Below are positions 35,565 to 46,781 of a stretch of 64,000 nucleotides of DNA, in pieces. Position 1 is the first letter of the stretch. Each line of letters starts with the position of its first letter. The position numbers and the translations under genes were made by a program. The notes beneath the pieces are model-generated. The model did not search any database and was not told where the DNA came from. It worked only from the letters and a program-made list of their open reading frames with translations. The DNA comes from Duncaniella freteri (GTDB lineage: Bacteria > Bacteroidota > Bacteroidia > Bacteroidales > Muribaculaceae): contig NZ_SJSA01000001.1 of assembly GCF_004766125.1 (NCBI RefSeq), forward strand, positions 372,001 to 436,000, read 5' to 3'.

Positions 35565-37283
35565 TTAGATTCTTGTCTTTGATGCGTAGAGTCCTACGAG
35601 TGTGCCTGTGAAGCCTCCGGCAGCGGCTGTGGATGTGTGGCGCGCGTCCACACCCGACATGAGTGTCTCCCATGTGTCGCCACGGTCGGTGGAGAACATA
35701 AAGTCATAGCTCTTGCCCTTTGACACCAGACGCAGATCCACTCCTGTGACATCGGCATCCAAGGGCATGCTTGCGATATCGGTGGATCCGTTCTCGTCAA
35801 TCTTCCTTAGCACCATAATATTGCCGTCATCATTGCGTGACTTGGCAAACTGATACTGGTGTGTCTCATCCTTCATCACCACGAGACCGGCATGCTGACA
35901 TGTATCGGCAGGCTCAAACACCATATGAGTGGTACATTCATAGTTGTGGTGCTGAACACGACGGCCCACGAAAGCTGCCACATCCTTCTCGGTGGTCGGG
36001 ATCTCGGAACACTTTAGGGTAAGATGGTTGACAGGGGCCGAGAGAGAGTACAGCCCGGCTGCATCGCCACGAAGTGTGTGCCACTCCATATCAAGCGACG
36101 GAGACATAAAATTGTCGGTCCATTCAAAATTGCCGAATGTAACCGAATCGGTACGGGTCACACCCGGACGCGACACGATCATAGGGATGGTCTCGCCATG
36201 CTTTGTGATGTAAGGCCATCCGTCCTCAGTCCATTTCACCGGGAGCATGAATGTCTCTCTGCCGAGATTCTCATAGTCGCCATCTATAGGACGGCATGCG
36301 AGAAACACTGCCCACCAGTCCCCCTCGGCAGTCTTTACAAGGTCGGCATGTCCGGCACAGGTCACAGGATCTGGGCGGTTGTTGTCAAGGTCACGCTGGG
36401 TGAGGATGGGGTTGCCCTCCCAAGGCTCGAACGGTCCCATAGGCGACTTGCCGCGATATATCACCTCGCTGTGCCATCCGCTGGTGCCACCCTCTGCTGT
36501 CATCAGATAATAGGTGCCGTCCACATTATATATATGTGGTCCTTCACACCATATCGGTTTCTCCTCTGGACGGCAACCTTTGTTGACGATTATCTTGCGC
36601 TCGCCGATACATTTCTCAGTCTCTGTATCGAACTCTACGATTCTCACTGTGCGGTGTCCCGGATACTCGGGTTTATAATCGGGCGCATCATCATTGTTCA
36701 CGATATATGCGCGACCGTCATTGTCAAAGAAGAATGACGGATCGATACCCTGCACCTCCGGAAGATACACCGGTTCGCTCCATTCGCCAAACGGGTCCTG
36801 GGTCTTCACAAAAAAGTTTCCTGCACCCACATTGGTGGTGATCATATAATATGTCTTGTTGGCAGGATTATACTTTATATCCGGAGCAAAGATACCTCCG
36901 CTCACATGCTGGTGACGGAAGTTCTTGAGCTGCGACTCGCGGGTGAGCACATGCCCTATCTTAGTCCAGTTGACCAGATCGCGGCTGTGGAACACCGGAA
37001 CACCCGGAACATAAGTGAAAGTAGAAGTCGCCAGGAAGTAGTCCCCCTCGCCATTGGTGCATATCGTAGGGTCGGAATACCATCCCGGAAGTATAGGATT
37101 ATAGAATGAACTCTCATCGGGGAGAGGATTGTGTGCATAGAAATCGTCGTTGCCCTTATAGGAGAACGACTCAAAGATTGCAGCATCTGCCTGAGGTGCC
37201 ACGTCGGCCTGACGTGACGTCCCGCAACTTGATGCCGCAAACAATGTGCACGCTGCTATGACACTGAATGAAGTGTGATTCAT
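35565..37283 (-). CDS. GH43 beta-xylosidase-type lipoprotein with C-terminal beta-sandwich
   Basis: 572 residues, lipobox FAASSC. GH43 propeller about 60-370 (base Asp in GWYSDPTICT, pKa Asp in GIDPSFFFDNDG, acid Glu in IWCEGPHIYNVDGTYY) followed by a GH43_C2 concanavalin-like domain about 385-572 (HAGLVVMKDETHQYQF). Length and two-domain plan match exo-beta-xylosidases/arabinofuranosidases of the GH43 beta-xylosidase group. The C2 domain closes the active site and favours short oligomers. It is the first gene of the main operon, ahead of susC, and its lipid anchor suggests placement on a membrane rather than free in the periplasm. Product sugar not decided by sequence. Confidence 0.92.
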   Translation of the reverse strand: MNHTSFSVIAACTLFAASSCGTSRQADVAPQADAAIFESFSYKGNDDFYAHNPLPDESSFYNPILPGWYSDPTICTNGEGDYFLATSTFTYVPGVPVFHSRDLVNWTKIGHVLTRESQLKNFRHQHVSGGIFAPDIKYNPANKTYYMITTNVGAGNFFVKTQDPFGEWSEPVYLPEVQGIDPSFFFDNDGRAYIVNNDDAPDYKPEYPGHRTVRIVEFDTETEKCIGERKIIVNKGCRPEEKPIWCEGPHIYNVDGTYYLMTAEGGTSGWHSEVIYRGKSPMGPFEPWEGNPILTQRDLDNNRPDPVTCAGHADLVKTAEGDWWAVFLACRPIDGDYENLGRETFMLPVKWTEDGWPYITKHGETIPMIVSRPGVTRTDSVTFGNFEWTDNFMSPSLDMEWHTLRGDAAGLYSLSAPVNHLTLKCSEIPTTEKDVAAFVGRRVQHHNYECTTHMVFEPADTCQHAGLVVMKDETHQYQFAKSRNDDGNIMVLRKIDENGSTDIASMPLDADVTGVDLRLVSKGKSYDFMFSTDRGDTWETLMSGVDARHTSTAAAGGFTGTLVGLYASKTRI

Positions 37284-37372
37284 CGGTTATAGTTTTGGTT
37301 TTAGTTGGTATCAGTTCCTTACGGTTATTTATGCTTGTGTTCTATGGCATTCTTCGCAAAAAAGATTCTACG

Positions 37373-37480
37373 CAAAGGTAGATTATCATTCACATTATTT
37401 AATAAATGTGTATCTCATAAGCGTAATCCCATGTTACCTGGACAGGACAAAATGTCTCATATCCGTACATATTTATCTCA
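37373..37480 (-). promoter_or_regulatory. Main susCD operon promoter with phased operator array
   Basis: The -7 box TACCTTTG reads on the minus strand at 37380-37373; no -33 element. Motif starts on the + strand are 37411 (TATCTCA, 31 bp from the box), 37422 (CGTAATC), 37432 (TGTTACC), 37453 (TGTCTCA), 37464 (CGTACAT) and 37474 (TATCTCA). Steps are 11, 10, 21, 11 and 10 bp, i.e. two triplets one helical double-turn apart. This is the clearest array in the window. Elsewhere in the 37284-37598 gap only a small CCCGG-acg-CCGGG hairpin (37566-37578) is seen. Confidence 0.65.
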
Positions 37481-37598
37481 CGACTACTGAATATCAACTT
37501 ATTAGCATTTTTGTGATAATGTATCATAATTATGACACACCATCACATTTTATAGTTACATATTTCCCGGACGCCGGGACGCCGATGATGCAAAAAAT

Positions 37599-40322
37599 CT
37601 ACTTCTTAAGCAGAGGCAACATCGCCTGGGCGTAACGCTTTCCGAGCAGGCGATACCCCTCGGCTGTGAAATGCAGCCCGTCAGGCGCACCGTCACATCC
37701 ATCCGCCGACACCACATGGGCAGTAGGTATCACTTCGGGCAATGTGTTGATGATTTTGCTCATGGATGCACACTTGCCCCCTTTCTCGGCTGACAGCATC
37801 TCTCCGGCAAGCAGAGGCACATCCTCGGCACGAAGGTCAAGATCGGCGAGAATTCTCTCATAAAGATTCTTCACCTTGACAGGCCATTCCGCATCGCCGG
37901 TATTGGACTCTCCCTGATGAAGAAGAATCCCTTTGATGACACCGTCGGCCTGTGCGGCACGCGCCATGTCGATCAGACGCTGATAAGGATTGTTGTCATA
38001 ATTCCTGACAGTCGACTTCAGCCAGTCAGGCTGCCCTTTTATGTGGTCGGCGCAGTTGATCGGGTCAAAAAGCTCGATGCGGCATCCGCCCACAGCCACA
38101 TTTATGACACCTACTTCCACCTTCTCAGGAAGAGACTTCACAAGCTCCCTGCCGAAATAGTCGGCAGGTGTCAGCCCGGTGTTGCCACGTGCCAGCGGAG
38201 GCTGTGCAGTGTACCATCTCCCTTTCAGCCTTCCCTTGCCGGGCATATCCACAGCCGCCATCATATGGAAGCGCGGGCTTATACCGGCTGTATCACAGCT
38301 TTCGTACCTTGCATTGCCCTCCATGTTTGACTGTCCGAGGCATAGATACACATGGAAATCGGGATTGGATCTCTTCATGATGACAAATCCTCCGCCTGTC
38401 GGCATTGTCACCTTGATCCTTCCCTTCTTGTCCGCCTTGACCTCACTTACCGAACCCACTAGGTTCTTGTCATCGCTATACAGCCTGACTCTTTCGCCCG
38501 GAGCTATCATATCGGGTGACATGTTGAGCGTCACTGGCGACGAGGAAGCATTCACTCCCACTATATACCAGTCACTTCCATGACGTCGGGCGATGACCGC
38601 ATACCTGCCTGGATAGCCGTCAATGTAGCGTGTGTCGTCCCATGTGGTCGGCACTGCCTTCATAAAATCTATAGCCCAGTCGGGGGCGTCTGCTATATTG
38701 TTGGGTGCGAGAGCGAAATGCTGCAACGCGCTCTGAAACATCACTGCCGTGGCAAGCGCGAACACATCAGATGTGACACGCTTCGATCCCTTTGGCGCGT
38801 TGGCGGCATTGTAATGCTTGTTAAGCGCGCTACCGCCGAAGTCCATGCTACCCACAGCGTTGCGCACAAACGGATGTATTGTGGCATTGAACGCCTCATT
38901 GTCACATGCCCCCTGCGAGAAATGCAGATTCTCGCTTGCAAGCACTGCCTCACTGGCGGCATAATTGGGATACATGCGCTCCCATCCTCTCGGAAGTGTA
39001 CAGCCATGGAACACTACAAGAAGACCGTAGTCATTGGCATCGGCAAGAATATCGTGATACAGACGCATGGTCTCCTGCTTGTCACCGCCGAAGAAATCCA
39101 CTTTTATGCCTCGTATCCCGTTCTTCTGCATCCATGCCATATCTTTGCGACGCTTCACAATGTCGTTCATAATGCCGCGAGGTCCCTGGGGCGCATCGTT
39201 CCATGAGCCGTTAGAGTTGTACCACAGCACAAGGTCCACCCCCTTGGAATGACCGTAAGCTGCAAGCTCCTCCATGCGGTCATAGCCTATCTGGGTATCC
39301 CAGAGGGCGTCAACGAGCAATGATGTATAACCCATTTCCGATGCAAAGTCCACATAACGCTTCTGCTCATCGAAATTACAGCTGCTGTCCATACCTATGA
39401 TCCAGCTCCACATCCCCTTGCCGTAAGTATAATCCTTGGAAGGAGCATACAGGGGTCTGACAACGTCAAACGGCACTGTTGTCTCCACCACAGGAGCAAG
39501 GGTCTCCCCTACCGTGATAGTACGCCAGGGGGTATAGCCTGGGAGTGGAATGGATGCGCATGACGATCCAAAGCCATTCATCTCACCGCTCTGGGGATAT
39601 CCTACGGTATATCTGCCACCATCTCCGCCCAGCAGGCGTGAAGCACAGTAATCACCGGCTATACCAGTCTCTGATATGAGGGTCCATCCCTTGTCGCCGT
39701 TCCTGAAAAGGCAAGGGAACGTATACCCCTCGCCCCAACCGTTTTTGCCGGTGGCATCATCCATCGTGTAACCAGTCTCATAGCTTGGAGAAGTGCGCGC
39801 AAATCCGCCCATAGGTTTCGACTGCGGACACAGGAAAGTGGTGGTGCCGTGGGGCATAACAAAACCTGTGGTCTCATTCAGCACCAGGCAACACAGCCTC
39901 TCACCCTGAGGATAAAGCTTGTAGCGGAACGCCACATTGTTATCACTGACCTCAAATATCACATCGTAAATCTTCTTTCCTTCACGCCCGAATGTGTAGT
40001 CACGGCTATTCGCCCTGTATTCCACATGGCTTTTCTTTATGTTCGGCAAAGAATAACTGTCCGAGACTTTGCGGTCGGCACTTGCCTCCATAAGAGACAT
40101 CGATCCGGTGAAATCTCCTATATTAGTATTCACTCCGAGCGGGGAATCCATGATGAATTTCTCACCCTTGTGTGCCACCGAATAAGTGGGCACACCGTCA
40201 ACCACCGACACCGTAACCACTGTCAAGCCATCAGGGCTGCTCACGGTCAGATTATCGGTCGGCGAAGCACTTGCCGCCACACACATCACGGCAGACAAGG
40301 CTGTAGTTACAATTCTGTTCAT
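37599..40322 (-). CDS. GH97 - CE6 fusion: glycosidase plus SGNH acetylesterase
   Basis: 907 residues with signal peptide (about 1-19). GH97: N-terminal beta-sandwich about 25-270, catalytic barrel about 280-560, C-terminal beta domain to about 645. The strand GIKVDFFGGD puts an Asp (D409) where retaining GH97 alpha-galactosidases keep their nucleophile, whereas inverting SusB-type glucosidases use Glu elsewhere; so a retaining alpha-galactosidase-like mechanism is predicted. A CE6/DUF303 SGNH esterase follows from about 655 (YLCLGQSNMEG with Ser 665, GILLHQGESN, and DGLHFTAEGY for the Asp-His end). Together it could remove galactose and acetyl groups from the same xylan side chains. Last gene of the GH115/SGNH-CE1/GH97 operon, 24 bp gap. 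Confidence 0.92.
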   Translation of the reverse strand: MNRIVTTALSAVMCVAASASPTDNLTVSSPDGLTVVTVSVVDGVPTYSVAHKGEKFIMDSPLGVNTNIGDFTGSMSLMEASADRKVSDSYSLPNIKKSHVEYRANSRDYTFGREGKKIYDVIFEVSDNNVAFRYKLYPQGERLCCLVLNETTGFVMPHGTTTFLCPQSKPMGGFARTSPSYETGYTMDDATGKNGWGEGYTFPCLFRNGDKGWTLISETGIAGDYCASRLLGGDGGRYTVGYPQSGEMNGFGSSCASIPLPGYTPWRTITVGETLAPVVETTVPFDVVRPLYAPSKDYTYGKGMWSWIIGMDSSCNFDEQKRYVDFASEMGYTSLLVDALWDTQIGYDRMEELAAYGHSKGVDLVLWYNSNGSWNDAPQGPRGIMNDIVKRRKDMAWMQKNGIRGIKVDFFGGDKQETMRLYHDILADANDYGLLVVFHGCTLPRGWERMYPNYAASEAVLASENLHFSQGACDNEAFNATIHPFVRNAVGSMDFGGSALNKHYNAANAPKGSKRVTSDVFALATAVMFQSALQHFALAPNNIADAPDWAIDFMKAVPTTWDDTRYIDGYPGRYAVIARRHGSDWYIVGVNASSSPVTLNMSPDMIAPGERVRLYSDDKNLVGSVSEVKADKKGRIKVTMPTGGGFVIMKRSNPDFHVYLCLGQSNMEGNARYESCDTAGISPRFHMMAAVDMPGKGRLKGRWYTAQPPLARGNTGLTPADYFGRELVKSLPEKVEVGVINVAVGGCRIELFDPINCADHIKGQPDWLKSTVRNYDNNPYQRLIDMARAAQADGVIKGILLHQGESNTGDAEWPVKVKNLYERILADLDLRAEDVPLLAGEMLSAEKGGKCASMSKIINTLPEVIPTAHVVSADGCDGAPDGLHFTAEGYRLLGKRYAQAMLPLLKK

Positions 40323-40346
40323 TATATATGTTTAATTTACATTATA

Positions 40347-42613
<2,267 letters not shown>

Positions 42614-42648
42614 TCTTTAATCTATGTAATGTATTAGAAATATTTTCA

Positions 42649-45207
42649 TTATTCAGCCACACGGCGAGGGGACTCCTCCCCATGCAGATACGATGTCTTA
42701 TAACCGCCGAAATCAACGACTATCTTCTCAAACACCACCCCGGGATCAAGCGGGGAGAGTTCAAGCACAACAGGTTCACCAGCCTTATGCGACGGCACCT
42801 GCAATCTCACACTCTTCTCCACCACACGGCGTGCCACTGTAGGATAGAACACACTGTATATGTTCTTCGGAGCCTCATTAAGATCTCCGTTGTAGTTGAC
42901 CTCCTTTGGCTCTTCTCCTTTGAATCCTATGGAATAGCGGTGGCCTTCAAGATTGGCAAACGCAAGAGTCGACTTAAGCACCACAAGGACTTTCACCTCC
43001 TTGACACCCTCAGGCAGCATCATCGAATATTCAAGTTTCGCACCATCAACAGGCTCGGTGTAAGGCATCACCGACAAGCCGCTCAAAGTCCTGCCCATGT
43101 GAGGCATCACAGTCCATCGCGCATCGCTCTTCGGATTTACAGCCTTATAATAATGCTGTGCCTCGATGGAAACATATCCGTCTGACGGAGAGAACGTATA
43201 TCCGCCACCGTTCCCTTCAGACACCTCCACTCTATGTATCTCAGGAAGAGTGTCAGCCTCAAATGCATCATTCCACGACTTGTAGCCTATATGCTTCTGT
43301 GTCATCATGCCGTCCCATTTACCACCTGACATGACCTTGTTATAATAATTCATAAGCTCTGCATCTCTCTTGAAGCAGGCTTCCACGCGGTCGGCCCACA
43401 GATTGGCTTCAGGGTCGCCATTCTTATACAGCTTGTTGTTCATTGCCTGTGCGTAGTACATGTCATAGAGATTGCCCATAAGCTGGAGCGGGAACAGGAT
43501 TATCTGCTGATATGCGTCACGACTCTCAGGAGCAATTGACATATATTGGCGAAGAGCCTCTGCCTCAAGGCGGGCATATTGGTCAGCCACTTTGCGCCAC
43601 TCTCCATTCTCAATAGAGTACGTCCTGCTGTCAAGCATTTCAGGGGTCACTCTGCCGTTGTATTTGCACAGAAGATTGAGTATGCGAGCCGCCTCGGCTG
43701 CATTCTCCTCGCCAAACTGCTGGGCACAGAACTTCTCCGTATGCTCAAGCAATGAGGAAGCATCATAGCGGTGCGGGTTCCATGCCATGTCAAGAAACAG
43801 TGTGATAGGATATTCCATAGGCTTGAGGTCACCCACATTCAGTATCCACAGACGGTCCACACCATAATCATATGTAAGCTGCATCTGTTCCCACATGTTC
43901 TGGATAGGAGTGCAATTCAGGAGTTTGCTGTTACGCGGAGCTCCCACGTAGTCGACATGGTAGTACATGCCCCAACCGCCTGGATGTTTACGCTCCTTTT
44001 CATTAGGAAGACGGCGCACATTACCCCAGTTGTCATCACATAACAGAAGTGTCACATCGTCAGGCACCCTGAGGCCGGCATCATAATAATCAAGCACTTC
44101 TTTATAAAGAGCCCACACTTGCGGAGTCTCCTTCGCCGGACGTCCCGATTCCTTCTTTATGATACGACGCTGATTGTCAATAACCTTTTCAAGCAGCTTG
44201 ACATCTGCCTCGGCACTCATTGCCTCGTCACCGTCACCACGCATACCTATAGTTATGACATCCTCGGTGCCCTTTGCCCGCGCCACGCCCTCAGCAAAGA
44301 ATTTGTCAAGTACTTTCTTGTTTGTGGCATAATTCCATGCCCCATAATTCTTACGATTGCGCGCCCACTCCTGATGGTTGCGCCCCATAGGCTCATGGTG
44401 AGATGTCCCGATGATGACACCCATGCGGTCGGCAGTAGGACCATTCTCCGCATCATCGGCATAAAAAGCCCATCCCCACATGGCAGGCCACATGAAATTG
44501 CCGCGCAGACGCAGTATGAGCTCAAACACTCGCTCATAGAACCTATGGTCGCCATATCCTGTCCCATAAGTATTCTTAACCCATCCGGTCAGGCAGGGAG
44601 CCTCGTCATTGAGGAATATTCCACGATATTTCACAGCCGGCTCCCCTGCTGTGTATGTGCCCTTCTCCATAGAGAGATTATCGTGATGGCTAACAGGCAC
44701 ATCAGCCCAGTCATACCATGGTGACACACCTATCTGCTCCGACAGTTCATATATTCCATACACAGTACCGCGACGGTCGCTTCCGGCTATCACCAATGCC
44801 TCTTCCACACCGGCAAAAGGCGCAGCCACTACGGTCATGACATATTTCTCATTCTTCCCTTTCAGTTCACTGCTGCTGATTTTGCCATCCTTTATGAGCC
44901 TGTCGACCAAAGGAGTTCCTACAGTCCCTGCTATCACCAGTCGCCTACCCTCGGGAACACTGACCATAGCAGCATCATTGCCGGTAACAAGCCCGAAATC
45001 CTCACAGAGATTCTTCGCTGCGATCTGTACAGCACTGTTATCCGACGGATCGACACACACACTTACCGGTATGGATGCCTCGACAAGAGTAAACCTTCCT
45101 GCCGACAATTCCGGACTGGTGATACCGGGATGATCAAGAGCCTGCGAGACAAAAGCCGACATAGCAGCGGCCACAAGCAGGCTGTTTCTTAATGTTAAAA
45201 ATCCCAT
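42649..45207 (-). CDS. GH115 alpha-glucuronidase (copy 1)
   Basis: 852 residues from ATG 45207 (MGFLTLRNSLLVAAAMSAF signal peptide); earlier in-frame starts fall in the promoter leader. Domain order of the family: N-terminal GH20-like beta domain about 40-190 (LVIAGSDRRGTVYGIYELSE), (beta/alpha)8 barrel about 200-530 (KYRGIFLNDEAP, GTSHHEPMGRN, IGMRGDGDEAMS, LCDDNWGNVRRLP), helical domain about 540-650, and a C-terminal beta domain to the end. GH115 removes 4-O-methyl-glucuronic acid from internal as well as terminal xylose, complementing GH67. It is the first gene of a three-gene operon with its own -7 box and motif array. Confidence 0.94.
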   Translation of the reverse strand: MGFLTLRNSLLVAAAMSAFVSQALDHPGITSPELSAGRFTLVEASIPVSVCVDPSDNSAVQIAAKNLCEDFGLVTGNDAAMVSVPEGRRLVIAGTVGTPLVDRLIKDGKISSSELKGKNEKYVMTVVAAPFAGVEEALVIAGSDRRGTVYGIYELSEQIGVSPWYDWADVPVSHHDNLSMEKGTYTAGEPAVKYRGIFLNDEAPCLTGWVKNTYGTGYGDHRFYERVFELILRLRGNFMWPAMWGWAFYADDAENGPTADRMGVIIGTSHHEPMGRNHQEWARNRKNYGAWNYATNKKVLDKFFAEGVARAKGTEDVITIGMRGDGDEAMSAEADVKLLEKVIDNQRRIIKKESGRPAKETPQVWALYKEVLDYYDAGLRVPDDVTLLLCDDNWGNVRRLPNEKERKHPGGWGMYYHVDYVGAPRNSKLLNCTPIQNMWEQMQLTYDYGVDRLWILNVGDLKPMEYPITLFLDMAWNPHRYDASSLLEHTEKFCAQQFGEENAAEAARILNLLCKYNGRVTPEMLDSRTYSIENGEWRKVADQYARLEAEALRQYMSIAPESRDAYQQIILFPLQLMGNLYDMYYAQAMNNKLYKNGDPEANLWADRVEACFKRDAELMNYYNKVMSGGKWDGMMTQKHIGYKSWNDAFEADTLPEIHRVEVSEGNGGGYTFSPSDGYVSIEAQHYYKAVNPKSDARWTVMPHMGRTLSGLSVMPYTEPVDGAKLEYSMMLPEGVKEVKVLVVLKSTLAFANLEGHRYSIGFKGEEPKEVNYNGDLNEAPKNIYSVFYPTVARRVVEKSVRLQVPSHKAGEPVVLELSPLDPGVVFEKIVVDFGGYKTSYLHGEESPRRVAE

Positions 45208-45243
45208 ATTCTGATTGGTTATAATTATTTCCATTAACATCTA

Positions 45244-45299
45244 CAAAGATATACCATATCAATCCACGCCATTATCTCACAGGTCACAAGAATGTTAAT
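45244..45299 (-). promoter_or_regulatory. GH115-1 operon promoter with operator motifs
   Basis: The -7 box TATCTTTG reads on the minus strand at 45251-45244, 36 bp ahead of the ATG, without -33. Motif starts on the + strand: 45273 (TATCTCA), 45282 (GGTCACA, 31 bp from the box) and 45293 (TGTTAAT, 11 bp further). More copies continue towards HTCS-2: 45315, 45323 (TATCTCA), 45344 (CGTATCA), 45352 (CGTCTCA), 45368 (TGTATCA). Phasing here is less regular than at the other promoters. Confidence 0.5.
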
Positions 45300-45373
45300 A
45301 ACCGACTTGCGTTATGTAAAAATATCTCAAATTCGTTAATATTCGTATCATCGTCTCATTTTCCATATGTATC

Positions 45374-45407
45374 ATTGCAATATATTTCACAAAAAATTAT
45401 AATTTTG
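45374..45407 (+). promoter_or_regulatory. Candidate promoter of HTCS-2
   Basis: ATTG at 45374-45377, 22 bp, then TAATTTTG at 45400-45407, a good -7 element. The ATG at 45441 lies about 33 bp downstream. The region just upstream is crowded with the operator-like motifs, which would allow autoregulation. Confidence 0.5.
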
Positions 45408-45440
45408 AATCACTAATCTTAAATCTACATTACACAATAT

Positions 45441-46781
45441 ATGCGATATTTACTACTCCTGATTAACCTTCTAATATCGTTCAATGTATACGCATACAAT
45501 ACCACTAACGATGTCAGGGCTTTACGGCTATTCAATGATCTCAACATAGTCTCGACTCAATATTACGATTTCTGCCTTGACCATAGCGGATATCTGTGGA
45601 TAGCATCCTCATCCGGTCTCGTTCGGTTCGATGGCTCCAACATAGAAGTGTTCAGGCACGACGACGATGTTACTGGCTCCATAAGCAGCAACACTGTCAA
45701 TAAGGTGATGTGCGACTCTCATGGCAACATATGGGTCGGCACCGCTGATGGATTATATAGCTTCGACCCGAAAACCGAGACATTCACCCTTGTGCCAATC
45801 CCCGCCGACGGACTCAACGGCTATATCATCGACCTTACAGAGCAGGCCGACGGCACCATCGTATTCATGGTCTCGGGAGTGGGATTATTTGTTGTCGACA
45901 AATCATCAGGAAAACCTGAAGGGGTGAAACTGGGGTATTCTCAGGAACACTCCGAGATGAACTCGCTCATATCAACCCTCGACGGAGGTCTTATTACAGG
46001 CAACCATAACGGAGACCTCTTCAGAATATGGGCTAACGGCAACATGAAGCGTTACAGCATAAGCCACGACTTCTTCATAGGGCTACGTAAAGAGACCGAT
46101 GAGTCAATTCTTGCATTCACCACCCATGGCATATGGCGCATCAACCCATCCACAATGGACACCACCCCGATCGACATATCATCACTCGGTGAAACACCAA
46201 TAAACAATATCTGCATCGGCAAGGACGGCACAGTCTACATAGCAACCAACGGAAATGGGCTGTGGGCGATGGAAACAGGTGGAAGCTCAATACAACCGAT
46301 ACTCAATCTCTATAACCCAGGACTCAATATAAACAAAAGCAATATCGGCACCGTATACATGGCTCCTGACGGAAACTTATGGATCGGCTGCAATTATCAC
46401 GGAGTGCTGCTCGCTCCTTCCACACCTATGCCATTCAAATACTATCCGCTGTCGCCAATGCTAAAGGACTTCCACGGCGGCATCTCGGCAACCGCAGCCG
46501 ATAAGGACGGACTATGGCTGGCATTCGAGAGAGGCGAAGCTGTGCACATGTCACACAATCATGAGATACTCCATCATCTGCGTCTGCCATCCGATCACGA
46601 AATCCGTTCGATGGGCATAGGCGGCGACGGTATGCTATACGCCGTTACATCTAACGACGCACTATGGCAAATAAATCCAGCCACCTGTACCCACAAACGC
46701 CTACTCGACATAAACCGCTCATGTATAAGATATTACACAACAATCGGGGGGGTGATTTCCAGACACTGTTCCTCGGAATGA
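45441..46781 (+). CDS. HTCS-2, N-terminal sensor fragment (frameshift at G7 tract)
   Basis: 446 residues: signal peptide MRYLLLLINLLISFNVYA and the first half of a reg_prop propeller sensor (SGYLWIASSSGLVRFDG, GNIWVGTADGLYSF, GNLWIGCNYHGVLL). The frame is lost at the run of seven G at 46746-46752 and ends 30 bp later. The sensor continues in the next frame without missing sequence, so this fragment is half of one gene of about 1333 codons (45441-49441). As it stands the fragment has no membrane anchor or kinase and would be a useless secreted piece. Confidence 0.85.
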   Translation: MRYLLLLINLLISFNVYAYNTTNDVRALRLFNDLNIVSTQYYDFCLDHSGYLWIASSSGLVRFDGSNIEVFRHDDDVTGSISSNTVNKVMCDSHGNIWVGTADGLYSFDPKTETFTLVPIPADGLNGYIIDLTEQADGTIVFMVSGVGLFVVDKSSGKPEGVKLGYSQEHSEMNSLISTLDGGLITGNHNGDLFRIWANGNMKRYSISHDFFIGLRKETDESILAFTTHGIWRINPSTMDTTPIDISSLGETPINNICIGKDGTVYIATNGNGLWAMETGGSSIQPILNLYNPGLNINKSNIGTVYMAPDGNLWIGCNYHGVLLAPSTPMPFKYYPLSPMLKDFHGGISATAADKDGLWLAFERGEAVHMSHNHEILHHLRLPSDHEIRSMGIGGDGMLYAVTSNDALWQINPATCTHKRLLDINRSCIRYYTTIGGVISRHCSSE

